This document shows positions 6,898 to 14,471 of a stretch of DNA of 20,492 nucleotides, one piece after another. Position 1 is the stretch's first letter. Every line of letters starts with the position of its first letter. This stretch comes from Natrialbaceae archaeon. Lineage in GTDB: Archaea > Halobacteriota > Halobacteria > Halobacteriales > Natrialbaceae. The DNA lies in the NCBI GenBank assembly GCA_003552325.1, contig PUKM01000159.1, positions 1 to 20,492 of the forward strand. The letters run 5' to 3'. Below the pieces are notes generated by a model, which saw nothing but the letters and a program-made list of their open reading frames with translations, ran no database searches and was not told the DNA's origin. Made by a program: the position numbers and the translations under genes.

Positions 6898-9810
6898 CTA
6901 CTCGAGGTGGATCGCCGGTCGGAACGGCTGTGCGTGACGCGCTTTATCGGCTGGGTCCTCAGGGTCGTCGTCCTCCGCTAACACCTGCACCGTGGCGTCG
7001 AACTCCCGCTCGAGGAAGGCCGACGCATCGTCGTAGACGGCCTGTTCGTCGACGGCAGCGAGGGTCTCGAGGGTATCCCCGTCGCGCTCGCGAGCAAACG
7101 AGACGAGATCACCGACGAGCGCGTTGACGGCGTTCCCCTTCTCTCGCAAGGCTTCGTTTTGCATGACCTGTCCCATGACGGCTCCCTGGTTGGGGCCGCC
7201 ACCGTTACCGCCCTGGTCGACGGCACTCTCGACAACGGTGTCGAAGACGTCGTTTTTCCACCCGGCAGCGACGTAGACGCGGATTATCTCGGGGTCGGTG
7301 TCCGTCACGTCGACGATGTCGCGAACGTCTGCGACCAAGTCCGTGACGAGGCCCTCCTCGGCGATGACGGCGTCGTTCTGGAACTCCGGAACGGGGTCGG
7401 GCCACGGCACGTCCTCCGCCGGTTCGCCCGTCAGCCGTTCGTGGAGTTCGTTCGCCATGAACGGGATAAACGGGGCCAGTAACCGGAGGCGCGTCTCGAG
7501 CACCGTTCGCAACGTCCAGCGGGCCCCCGGTCGCTCGAGGTCGGCCCGGCGGCGGTACCACTTGAGGTGTTCTTCGAACCGGTAAAAGGCGGTCTGACTC
7601 GCCGTTCGCGTTTCGAAGTTCTCCATGGCCGCGGTGACGTCGGCGACAGTCTCTTGCAACCGGGCGAGCAGCCAGCGGTCGACCTGCTCGAGGTCCCGCT
7701 CGCCGGCCGGCCCGTCGATGACCTCCTCGGCGCGGTTCCAGAAGCGCTCGAGCTGGTTCCGGGTCGAGCCGACCTCCTCGGCGCGCCAGTCGAAGTCCTG
7801 CCACGGCTCGGAGCTGTTGAGCAGGAAAAACCGGACGGTGTCCGCACCGTACTCCGCGATGGCGTCGTTCGGTAACTCGACGTGCCCCTTCGAGGAACTC
7901 ATCTTCTCACCCTCGAGCAAGCCCATCCCCATCACGGTGATGCCCTGGGGCCACTTCGGCTCCTCGAACAGTTCGGCGTGGTGATAGAGGAAGAACGTCA
8001 GGTGATTCGAGATGAGGTCGTTGGCCGAACACCGATAGTCGATTGGGTACCAGTAGTCCCACTCCTCGCGCAGTTCGAGCGCCGTTTCGTTGCCCTCAGC
8101 ACCCAACAACAGCGAATCGAAGAATTCGGGGGTCAACTCCTCGACGGGGATCTCTTGGAGCCGGTGCGCGATCGTGTAGTAGGACATGTAGATCGTCGAA
8201 TCGCTCAGCGGTTCGATGATGAAGTCCTGGTCCCAGGGCAGCGCCGTGCCCAGCCCGTAGTTTCTGATACAGGGCCACTCCTCGAGCCAGTCGACCGTGT
8301 GGTCGTACTGTTCGCGTGTGTTCTCGGGGATGGCATCCAGATTGGCGACCGCCCGGCTGGCTTTTGCCTGCCACGCCTCGTCGTTGTACCGCAGGAACCA
8401 GGTGTCCTGGTAGGCGACGACGACCTTCCCGCCGGCCCGCGAGATCACGGGTTCGGGGAAGTCGTACATCGCTCCGAAGGCCCCCTGTGACTGGTAGTGG
8501 TCTTTCAGGTCCTCACGGACGTCTTCGACGACTTCGCCGCCGTACTCCCCGTAGGCATCGTCCAGTTCGCCACGGTGGAACTCACTCGTATAGAGTTCCT
8601 GGGTAACAGTCTTCAGTTCGGGATCTGACGACGCATCGATGCCAGCCGACTCGACGGCATCTTTCGCCGGGATCTCGCCGTAGCCTTCGATGGAGAGAAT
8701 CGGCACCGGTTCGATTGCCTCGACCTGCGCAGGGTCGATTCCGTAGGCCTCGAGGCGGCCGGTGTCGGCTTTCGCCTCCTGGAGCGCCAGGTAGTCGTCC
8801 GGGCTGTGGGCAGGGACCGACATGACGACGCCGCTCCCGCTGTCCGTATCGACGAAGTCCGCGGGCAAGATCAGGACATCCTCGCCCGTGATCGGGTTTT
8901 CGACCGTCTCGCCGACGATGCCCTCTCCGGTGAGTTCCGTCTCGATGGACACCTCGTGGGCCTGGTACTCGAGTTTCTCGGCGGCTTCGACGGAGACGAT
9001 CCAGCGTTCGTCGTCGACGGTTGCGATGACGTACTGCCCGTCCGGGTCGACGTAGGCGTTCGTGACGCCCCGGACCGTTTCCGGACGGAGGGTGGCCATC
9101 GGGAAGATGGTGTCAGTGTCCCCACCCCCTCCACTCGCCCCACCAGCCTCGAACGACGACGAGGCGAACTTGACCAGCGTATACTCCTGATATTCGACGT
9201 CCTCACCCTCGAGCAGGTCGTGCGTCGTGACGGGGGTTTCCTGTTCCGTGCAGAACTTCACGGGGTGAAGTCCCTTCTCGAGCAATCCGCGGTCTTTGAG
9301 GGTCTCGTACTGCCAGGTGATGAATCGCTGGTAGCGCTCGTCCGTGGTCGTGAACTCCCGACGCCAGTCGATCGAGAGGCCCAGCTGTTGCATCCCCGAT
9401 TTGTAGCTGCACTCGGCTTCCTCGATGAAGTATCGGGCAAAGCCCATCGGCGTCTCGAGGTTTTTGAGATCGGCTTCGGGCACACCGAACGCGTTTTGCA
9501 GACTATCGATCTGTCCCTCGTCACCCTTTTTCAGTCGCTCGACGGCACCCACGATGGGTGTGCCGGTGACGTGCCAGGCGATCGGGAACAGGACGTTGTC
9601 ACCCTGTTGGCGGCGGTACCGGGCGTAGACGTCCGGGACGGTGTACGTGCGTGCGTGGCCGATGTGCATCCCGCCACTCGGGTAGGGATAGGGCACCGTC
9701 ACAAAGGTCGACTCCTCGGGATCGCGACCGTCGGGGTCGGCTTCGTACCGTCCCGACGCGGCCCAGCGCTCACGCCACCGGGCCTCGAGGTCCTGGGGAT
9801 CGTAACTCAT
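6898..9810 (-). CDS. leuS: Leucyl-tRNA synthetase
   Basis: Class I aminoacyl-tRNA synthetase that charges tRNA-Leu in the cytoplasm. At 970 residues it matches archaeal LeuRS length. The HIGH motif is at residues 49-52 (YPSGGMHIGHARTY), and the KMSKS-type loop is KMSSSKG at 636-642. The inserted editing domain is visible around FPMATLRPETVRG (about 236-248), including the threonine-rich site and downstream TDSGSGVVMSVPAHS, which clears mischarged tRNA. The anticodon-binding and C-terminal domains follow, ending in a short variable tail. Two glycine-rich low-complexity stretches, at 216-234 (SSSFEAGGASGGGGDTDT region) and near the C-terminus (DQGGNGGGPNQG), look like flexible insertions. A TATA-like box about 27 bases upstream suggests a leaderless monocistronic transcript. 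Confidence 0.97.
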   Translation of the reverse strand: MSYDPQDLEARWRERWAASGRYEADPDGRDPEESTFVTVPYPYPSGGMHIGHARTYTVPDVYARYRRQQGDNVLFPIAWHVTGTPIVGAVERLKKGDEGQIDSLQNAFGVPEADLKNLETPMGFARYFIEEAECSYKSGMQQLGLSIDWRREFTTTDERYQRFITWQYETLKDRGLLEKGLHPVKFCTEQETPVTTHDLLEGEDVEYQEYTLVKFASSSFEAGGASGGGGDTDTIFPMATLRPETVRGVTNAYVDPDGQYVIATVDDERWIVSVEAAEKLEYQAHEVSIETELTGEGIVGETVENPITGEDVLILPADFVDTDSGSGVVMSVPAHSPDDYLALQEAKADTGRLEAYGIDPAQVEAIEPVPILSIEGYGEIPAKDAVESAGIDASSDPELKTVTQELYTSEFHRGELDDAYGEYGGEVVEDVREDLKDHYQSQGAFGAMYDFPEPVISRAGGKVVVAYQDTWFLRYNDEAWQAKASRAVANLDAIPENTREQYDHTVDWLEEWPCIRNYGLGTALPWDQDFIIEPLSDSTIYMSYYTIAHRLQEIPVEELTPEFFDSLLLGAEGNETALELREEWDYWYPIDYRCSANDLISNHLTFFLYHHAELFEEPKWPQGITVMGMGLLEGEKMSSSKGHVELPNDAIAEYGADTVRFFLLNSSEPWQDFDWRAEEVGSTRNQLERFWNRAEEVIDGPAGERDLEQVDRWLLARLQETVADVTAAMENFETRTASQTAFYRFEEHLKWYRRRADLERPGARWTLRTVLETRLRLLAPFIPFMANELHERLTGEPAEDVPWPDPVPEFQNDAVIAEEGLVTDLVADVRDIVDVTDTDPEIIRVYVAAGWKNDVFDTVVESAVDQGGNGGGPNQGAVMGQVMQNEALREKGNAVNALVGDLVSFARERDGDTLETLAAVDEQAVYDDASAFLEREFDATVQVLAEDDDPEDPADKARHAQPFRPAIHLE

Positions 9811-9832
9811 GCCCGCTCATTGTCGTGGCGAC

Positions 9833-9840
9833 GGTAAAAG
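9833..9840 (-). promoter_or_regulatory. TATA-like box of leuS
   Basis: Minus-strand CTTTTACC centred about 27 bases before the leuS ATG at 9810. Confidence 0.5.
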
Positions 9841-10093
9841 GACTCCCACATCGTCCGGGAGGTCCGTCGGGACCGGGAGTGACCTGGGTACGGATGCGGA
9901 TGGACAGAACCCGGGAGGACCTGCGCCCGTCCTCGAGGGGCAGGTTTATCGACGGTTCAAAAAATCGTTTTTCGTGCGGGTCTGTCTCAGGGCACACAGC
10001 CTGCATACACCGCCGGGTATCGTCCCCAACGCGTTGGTTTTGCGCAGATAAACGGTTCCAAACGATGGAAAACGGCACTGGACGGACGCCGCC

Positions 10094-10100
10094 ATTATCA
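10094..10100 (+). promoter_or_regulatory. TATA-like box of the DUF4382 gene
   Basis: ATTATCA centred about 28 bases before the ATG at 10125. It favours that start over the in-frame ATG at 10065. Confidence 0.5.
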
Positions 10101-10124
10101 GGGAGTCATCCCAACCCCGACCTG

Positions 10125-11042
10125 ATGACACGACGCGAACCCCTCCGACGACGAGCGTACCTCCACCTCACCGGGCTAGCGGCGGCCATCGGCGCAGCCG
10201 GTTGTCTCGGCGACAACGGTGACACTGACGACGCCGACGGTACCGCCTCGGATGGAACGGACACCACCGACGACGACTCGAGTGAATCCACGACTGGCTT
10301 GCTCAGCACCGAGGTCACCGACCAGCCTGGCGATATCGCTGACTTCGAGTCGTGTGTGGTGACCATCGACGGGACCTGGATCAAACCGAGTGGTGACCTC
10401 GAGAGTGACGAGGGCGGTGATGGTGACGAGAACGAAAGCGCCGGGAATGAAACTGCCGACAGTAACGGCAACGAAAGCGCCGGCAACGAAAGCGAGAGCG
10501 AAGGCGAGAACGGCCTCGAAGAACAGGACGAAGACGACGTCGACCAGGGCGAGGGTCGACGCTACCTCGAGTTCGAGGAGCCACAGGAAGCCGACCTCGT
10601 CCAGCTTCAGGACGGAAACACACAGTTGATCGACGAACGTGAGGTCGAGACGGGCGAGTACCAGTTCCTCCAGCTCGATGTTTCGAGCGTCGACGGCATC
10701 CTCGAGGACGGTGAGGAGGCGGAGGTCGAGACGCCGGGGAACGCCCCGCTGCAGTTCAACCGTGCGTTCGAGATTCGCGGTGACGAACGGACGACGTTCG
10801 TCGGGGACTTCACCCCGGTCCGGCGTGGCCAGAGCGGCCGATACCTCCTCCAGCCCGTCGCCCGGCGGACGGACGTCATTTACGAAGACGACGAACCGGA
10901 CGAGACTGACGATACCGAGACAGAGGCTGGGAACGAGACCACTGACGGTGGAAACGAGACAGAGGCAGGAAACGGGACCGACACTGATGGCGACGACGGA
11001 AACGAGACCGTTTCTGACGACAACGAGGAGGCAGACGCATGA
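10125..11042 (+). CDS. DUF4382 domain lipoprotein
   Basis: A 305-residue exported protein of unknown function. The N-terminus (RREPLRRRAYLHLTGLAA) ends in a lipobox with Cys27 (GAAGC), consistent with Tat-type export and lipid anchoring outside the cell. The DUF4382 domain spans about 58-250, with STEVTDQPGDIADFESCVV at its start and FEIRGDERTTFVGDFTPVRR late in it. It is split by an acidic insertion (about 90-145), and there is a second acidic tail (about 254-305). These two stretches hold eight N-x-S/T sites (Asn 103, 108, 116, 121, 270, 277, 283, 293), suggesting heavy N-glycosylation or a flexible spacer. The start at 10125 fits the signal peptide and a TATA box; an ATG 60 bases upstream is the alternative. 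Its stop overlaps the next gene by ATGA. Confidence 0.85.
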   Translation: MTRREPLRRRAYLHLTGLAAAIGAAGCLGDNGDTDDADGTASDGTDTTDDDSSESTTGLLSTEVTDQPGDIADFESCVVTIDGTWIKPSGDLESDEGGDGDENESAGNETADSNGNESAGNESESEGENGLEEQDEDDVDQGEGRRYLEFEEPQEADLVQLQDGNTQLIDEREVETGEYQFLQLDVSSVDGILEDGEEAEVETPGNAPLQFNRAFEIRGDERTTFVGDFTPVRRGQSGRYLLQPVARRTDVIYEDDEPDETDDTETEAGNETTDGGNETEAGNGTDTDGDDGNETVSDDNEEADA

Positions 11043-11380
11043 TTGGCTCCCTCGTCGCGTTCGTCGTTGCCTTACTCGTGGGCGGCCTCGCCATTTACAT
11101 CGCCGCCTCGATCGTCGTCGACGCCTCGAGTTACACCCACGCGGTGTTCACCGCGGCCTTCGGGGCCCTCGCCTGGGCGCTCACGGCCTGGATTCCGCTG
11201 TTTGGCCCGCTGCTTGCGCTGCTCGCGTGGGTCTGGGTGATCAACCGGCGGTATCCCGGTGGCTGGGTTGACGCCGCCGTCATCGGTGGGCTCGCCTGGC
11301 TCTCAGCACTCGTCATCCTGCTCATCCTCGACACCATCTTCGGCCTCGGTGTCGGCGCCTTCGGCGTGCCGGGCGTCTGA
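11039..11380 (+). CDS. Small four-helix membrane protein
   Basis: A 113-residue, almost wholly hydrophobic protein of unknown function. Predicted membrane segments lie roughly at residues 3-26, 33-50, 53-68 and 79-102, with a short polar turn INRRYPGGW between the third and fourth. Its ATG overlaps the stop codon of the DUF4382 lipoprotein gene by four bases, so the two are almost certainly co-translated; the pair may act together at the membrane, but that is inference. No catalytic motif or known family signature is visible. It ends 146 bp before the convergent Hsp20 gene. Confidence 0.82.
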   Translation: MIGSLVAFVVALLVGGLAIYIAASIVVDASSYTHAVFTAAFGALAWALTAWIPLFGPLLALLAWVWVINRRYPGGWVDAAVIGGLAWLSALVILLILDTIFGLGVGAFGVPGV

Positions 11381-11481
11381 TCGGGTGCTTGCAGGGACAG
11401 TGCTCGAGTCTCGTCGGTGCTGAACCCCACTTTTGCTCGCTCGAGAACAACACACAGCGATCGCTCTGGAACCAGTAGCAC

Positions 11482-11486
11482 AAAAA
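11482..11486 (-). terminator. Possible T-run terminator after hsp20
   Basis: Five consecutive T on the minus strand (CTGTTTTTGTG), about 40 bases past the Hsp20 stop codon, in the gap between convergent genes. Short T-runs without a strong hairpin are typical archaeal terminators; this is a weak example. Confidence 0.3.
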
Positions 11487-11526
11487 CAGGTCCCGTGTCG
11501 TTCGTCACCTGCGCGATACGGAGAGG

Positions 11527-11943
11527 TTACTCGATATCGATCTGCTTCGACTCCTCGTCGGTGTCGACTTTCGGGAGCGTGACCGTGAGGACGCCGTTAT
11601 TGTAGCGTGCCGTCACGCCCTCCTCGTCGACCGGCTCCGGAAGGTGCAGGCGGCGGCTCACTGACCGCTGGGTGCGTTCCCGGCGGAGGTACTGGTCCTG
11701 TTCGTCATGCGTCATCTCTTCCTGTTCGGCCTCGAGTCGAAGCGTTCCGTCGGCGATGGTCAACTCGATATCCTCGGTTTCGAAGCCGGGCAGGTCGGCG
11801 GTCACGACGTACTCGTCGACGCGATCCGCTACGTCCACAGCCACCGATCCGGGCACCCGAAGGTCGCCAGCAACCCCGGATTCGATCTGTTTACTTACGC
11901 GCTCGAGCATCTCTTCGAGGTCTTCGAACGGATTGCGTCGCAT
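11527..11943 (-). CDS. Hsp20/alpha-crystallin family small heat shock protein
   Basis: ATP-independent holdase chaperone of 138 residues that would bind unfolding proteins in the cytoplasm. The N-terminal MRRNPFEDLEEMLERVSKQIE is the usual amphipathic segment. The alpha-crystallin domain covers about 33-130, with VDEYVVTADLPGFETEDIEL, the HLPEPVDEEGVTARYNNGVL stretch and the diagnostic GVLTVTLPK near residues 117-125. The C-terminal tail is short and acidic (DTDEESKQIDIE) and ends in an IDIE sequence that may serve as the IxI-type anchor for oligomer assembly. A good TATA box lies about 28 bases upstream, and structured repeat copy B lies further upstream. The gene is not linked to other chaperones. 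Confidence 0.95.
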   Translation of the reverse strand: MRRNPFEDLEEMLERVSKQIESGVAGDLRVPGSVAVDVADRVDEYVVTADLPGFETEDIELTIADGTLRLEAEQEEMTHDEQDQYLRRERTQRSVSRRLHLPEPVDEEGVTARYNNGVLTVTLPKVDTDEESKQIDIE

Positions 11944-11966
11944 GGGGGGATATAGAACGCCGAAGG

Positions 11967-11976
11967 GGATAAATTC
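11967..11976 (-). promoter_or_regulatory. TATA box of hsp20
   Basis: Minus-strand GAATTTATCC centred about 28 bases before the Hsp20 ATG, one of the strongest TATA-like boxes in the window. A second A-T-rich stretch TCTATATCC lies between it and the start. Confidence 0.6.
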
Positions 11977-12060
11977 TGCCCTGATCCGGACAACAGAACT
12001 GACGGTTCAAAAAGAGGGCGAGAACGATAGACGTCCAGGACACGCCCTTCACTCGAGGCT

Positions 12061-12138
12061 CATACTGTCGCCTGTAAGTCCCTCAAGATTCTCACCACCC
12101 GGATAGGCGAGAATCGTTCCATCATTACAGCTGACAGT
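12061..12138 (-). repeat. Structured intergenic repeat element, copy B
   Basis: Ungapped partner of 5749-5826. Outer arms CTGTCGCCTGTAA (12065-12077) and TTACAGCTGACAG (12125-12137) pair with one G-T and one mismatch. The inner arms ATTCTCACC (about 12088-12096) and GGCGAGAAT (about 12106-12114) pair with one mismatch. Many of the differences from copy A fall where pairing is kept. On the minus strand it starts one base after the prephenate dehydratase stop codon, the same placement as copy A. It lies upstream of hsp20 but about 90 bases before its TATA box. Confidence 0.7.
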
Positions 12139-12139
12139 T

Positions 12140-12949
12140 TCAGTCGATGACGTGCTCGATATCGTACGATCCGAGCCGTCGTACCCACCCGTCGGCGGCG
12201 ATAGCCTCGATATCCGTAATCGCATCTTGGGTTCGTTCTTCGTACAGCCCCGCCGCGACGTCGATGTGGAAGATGTAATCGCCGAGTCGGCGGCCGCTGG
12301 GACGGGATTCGACCCGCGTCAGGTTGATGTCCCGGTCGGCGAACGGTTCGAGCATCTCGAGCAACAGCCCGGGATAGTTGGACTCCGGATAGACGACGAT
12401 CGAGGTCTTTCCGCCTGCCTCCGAACGCTCACTCGCCTGGGTGAGCGCGAAAAAACGCGTCGCGTTCGACGTTTGGTCCTGGATATCCGACGCCAGCACC
12501 TCGAGGCCGCCACCGGCGTTCGCCGGATGGCCGATGCCCGCCACCGACGCGTCCTCACGGGCGTATTCGACCCCCTGGGCCGTGCTCGCGACGGCCTCGA
12601 GGCGGACGTCGGGGTAGGCCTGGTCGAGGTACGATCGGCACTGTGCGAGCGCCTGGGAGTGACTGGCGATGGTCGTGAACGTCTCATCCTGTGCGAGCAG
12701 GGCGTGGCGGATGGGGGTGACGATTTCTCGGACTACGGCCACGTCGTAGTCGGCGACCGCGTCGAGGCTCTCGGTGACGCTTCCCTCGATACTGTTTTCG
12801 ATGGGGACGACGCCGAGTTCGAACTCCTCGTTCGCGACGGCGGCGACGATGTCGGTAACCGACTGTCGGAACGCGATGTCGTCGTCGGCGACGGCTCGCG
12901 TGGCACGATGTGAGTAGGTTCCCTCGGGTCCAAGGGTGACGGCTGTCAT
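12140..12949 (-). CDS. pheA: Prephenate dehydratase
   Basis: Converts prephenate to phenylpyruvate in phenylalanine synthesis. From the ATG at 12949 it has 269 residues, typical for a stand-alone enzyme without chorismate mutase. The protein opens with AVTLGPEGTYSHRA. The catalytic domain carries VVPIENSIEGSVTESLD (about 48-64), the SHSQALAQCRSYL segment and the catalytic TRFFAL motif (NATRFFALTQ). The C-terminal ACT domain (from about residue 180, KTSIVVYPESNYPGLLLEML) includes the ESRP motif of phenylalanine feedback binding. An open frame extends 46 codons upstream, but that extension is basic and unlike the family, whereas MTAVTLGPEGTYSH is the expected N-terminus. Only a weak TATA-like box is seen upstream. 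It is not clustered with other aromatic genes. Structured repeat copy B directly follows its stop. Confidence 0.95.
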   Translation of the reverse strand: MTAVTLGPEGTYSHRATRAVADDDIAFRQSVTDIVAAVANEEFELGVVPIENSIEGSVTESLDAVADYDVAVVREIVTPIRHALLAQDETFTTIASHSQALAQCRSYLDQAYPDVRLEAVASTAQGVEYAREDASVAGIGHPANAGGGLEVLASDIQDQTSNATRFFALTQASERSEAGGKTSIVVYPESNYPGLLLEMLEPFADRDINLTRVESRPSGRRLGDYIFHIDVAAGLYEERTQDAITDIEAIAADGWVRRLGSYDIEHVID

Positions 12950-12972
12950 ACTCTCCCTACGAGAGCCAATCC

Positions 12973-12980
12973 GGAAAAAC
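12973..12980 (-). promoter_or_regulatory. Weak TATA-like box of pheA
   Basis: Minus-strand GTTTTTCC about 27 bases before the ATG at 12949. The spacing is right but the sequence is a weak match. Confidence 0.35.
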
Positions 12981-13134
12981 GTGCCGGCAGTGGTCACATT
13001 CGCTGCCCTCATCCCTTCTGTTCGGCATCTGGACTCACTCCGCCCACGGAGACGAGTCGACGTCTTTGGATGACTGCATAGCCACAACGAGAATCGACAG
13101 AATGGACCCGGAGGCGTCAGTCACTCGAGGCACG

Positions 13135-14124
13135 TTAGAGCGACTCGTAGTGCTCGTCGAACACCGACAGCGTCGCGACCAGCGCCCCGAGCAAGATCGG
13201 CCCGAAAAAGAGCCCCATCAAGCCGAATGCGGTCACCCCGCCGAGGACGCCAACGATGATAACTGCGGGACTGAGATCGGCGAACCGGTCGACCACGAGT
13301 GGCCGAAGATAATCGTCGGCTACCCCAACGACGATCGCGCTGTAGATCGCCAACCCTACCGCGAGCGTCGGTTCGCCCGTCAGAAACAGGTACAGTGACG
13401 CAGGGCCCCAGACGAGAAACGCCCCCACGAGCGGAATCAACGAGAGCACGATCATCACGGCCGTCCATAGCGTCGCGTTCGGGATCCCCGTCGCGAAGAG
13501 TCCCAACCCGGCGATCGGCCCCTCGAGGGCTGCGATCAAGACGTGGCCTGCGAGCACGGCCCAGGTCACGTCGGACAGATCCGCTCGCAGTTCACGCTGG
13601 ATCCTCGGCGGTAACGGCAGGATATCCTCGAGCCAGGCGACCAGTCGGTCACCGTCTTTGAGCAGGTAGTAGAGCAAAAACAGCGTGAGCCCGACACCGA
13701 TTGCGATGTGGGTCGCTCCGGCGACGAGTTCCGGACCGCGCTCGAGAATCCCGATGCCAAGTTCTCGAGCCTGTTCGAAGATGACGCCCTCGAGGTCGAC
13801 GCCGAACTCCTCGGCGAGTGAGTCGAACGGTTCCGGCGGAAACGCGTCGGTGTCGGTCTCCTCGAGCACCCGGCGGGCGTCCTCGGCGACGAGCCCGAGG
13901 ACGACCAACAACGGCAAAATACCGCCGAGTAACGCGAGGATAACGAGCGTGAGCGCCGAGACCAGTGGCGAAAGGGATGACTCGAGGCGACGTTGCAGTG
14001 GCGTGAGGACGAACGCGAGGAGGAGCGCCAGAAGCACGAACTGGAGATACGGGAGTACCAACTGGGCGGAGAGGACGACGAGAACGGCGAGAAAGACGAG
14101 GAGGGTGCCTTGCTGGCGGTTCAC
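13135..14124 (-). CDS. AI-2E/PerM family membrane transporter
   Basis: An integral membrane protein of 329 residues in the AI-2E (PerM/TqsA-like) family, usually with about eight helices; substrates differ within the family, and some members act as sodium/proton antiporters. Hydrophobic segments occur at about 6-50, 60-85, 140-165 and several between 210 and 320. The soluble stretch between the early and later helices (about 90-140) and the late motif GLMGLFFGPILLGALVATL are family features. A GTG start at 14124 is chosen because CTTTATCC lies 27 bases upstream. The longer in-frame ORF would add 52 polar residues with no family resemblance. The substrate here is unknown; neighbours give no clue. 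Confidence 0.88.
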   Translation of the reverse strand: MNRQQGTLLVFLAVLVVLSAQLVLPYLQFVLLALLLAFVLTPLQRRLESSLSPLVSALTLVILALLGGILPLLVVLGLVAEDARRVLEETDTDAFPPEPFDSLAEEFGVDLEGVIFEQARELGIGILERGPELVAGATHIAIGVGLTLFLLYYLLKDGDRLVAWLEDILPLPPRIQRELRADLSDVTWAVLAGHVLIAALEGPIAGLGLFATGIPNATLWTAVMIVLSLIPLVGAFLVWGPASLYLFLTGEPTLAVGLAIYSAIVVGVADDYLRPLVVDRFADLSPAVIIVGVLGGVTAFGLMGLFFGPILLGALVATLSVFDEHYESL

Positions 14125-14146
14125 GGCACAGGTGCCACGGCCGGCC

Positions 14147-14154
14147 GGATAAAG
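14147..14154 (-). promoter_or_regulatory. TATA box deciding a GTG start
   Basis: Minus-strand CTTTATCC centred about 27 bases before the GTG at 14124. It fixes the likely start of the AI-2E family gene in the absence of a nearby ATG. Confidence 0.6.
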
Positions 14155-14440
14155 CCCCTGCCGGCACAGTGCAGAAGGCCACGACATTTGATGAACCGTC
14201 CTCCAGGTGAACGTTCCTGGACCTCGAGTCGAGCCCGCCACTTTGGGCGACTCCAGTTCCTCCCTGTTGTTCATCCACACGGCCGTTTCTCTCCCCGCAG
14301 TTGCAGGAGCGATAACGGCTCACTGTGTTATTCCCACTCGAACGGCAGTGGCCACGGGACCGCTGGCGACCCTCGAAACAAAACCGTCAGCCTCGGCAAA
14401 TCTCCCGTTGTTAGCGACAGTTCGAACGGACGGTAAACGA

Positions 14441-14450
14441 CTTCAATAAC
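14441..14450 (+). promoter_or_regulatory. TATA-like box of the DUF547 gene
   Basis: CTTCAATAAC centred about 26 bases before the ATG at 14472. It is consistent with a leaderless transcript. Confidence 0.45.
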
Positions 14451-14471
14451 CTGGTAATCTAAGCGTGAGGT

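Larger units (their letters stand above)
9811..10124. other. Divergent intergenic region between leuS and the DUF4382 gene
   Basis: About 314 bp with no supportable gene. It carries the leuS promoter and the DUF4382 promoter. It also holds other A-T-rich boxes (GGTTTATC at about 9943-9950, CAGATAAAC at about 10046-10054) and a small inverted repeat A6-TCG-T5 at 9959-9972. The 13 bases GACGGTTCAAAAA at 9951-9963 recur exactly at 12001-12013, upstream of the Hsp20 gene. Confidence 0.5.
14125..14471. other. Divergent intergenic region between the AI-2E and DUF547 genes
   Basis: About 347 bp holding the two divergent promoters. No supportable gene is seen: the open frames are the upstream extension of the AI-2E frame and basic or proline-rich shadows. 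Small inverted repeats are present, such as GAACGTTC at about 14209 and ATAAC...GTTAT at about 14312-14331. None is strong enough to call as an operator. Confidence 0.5.
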
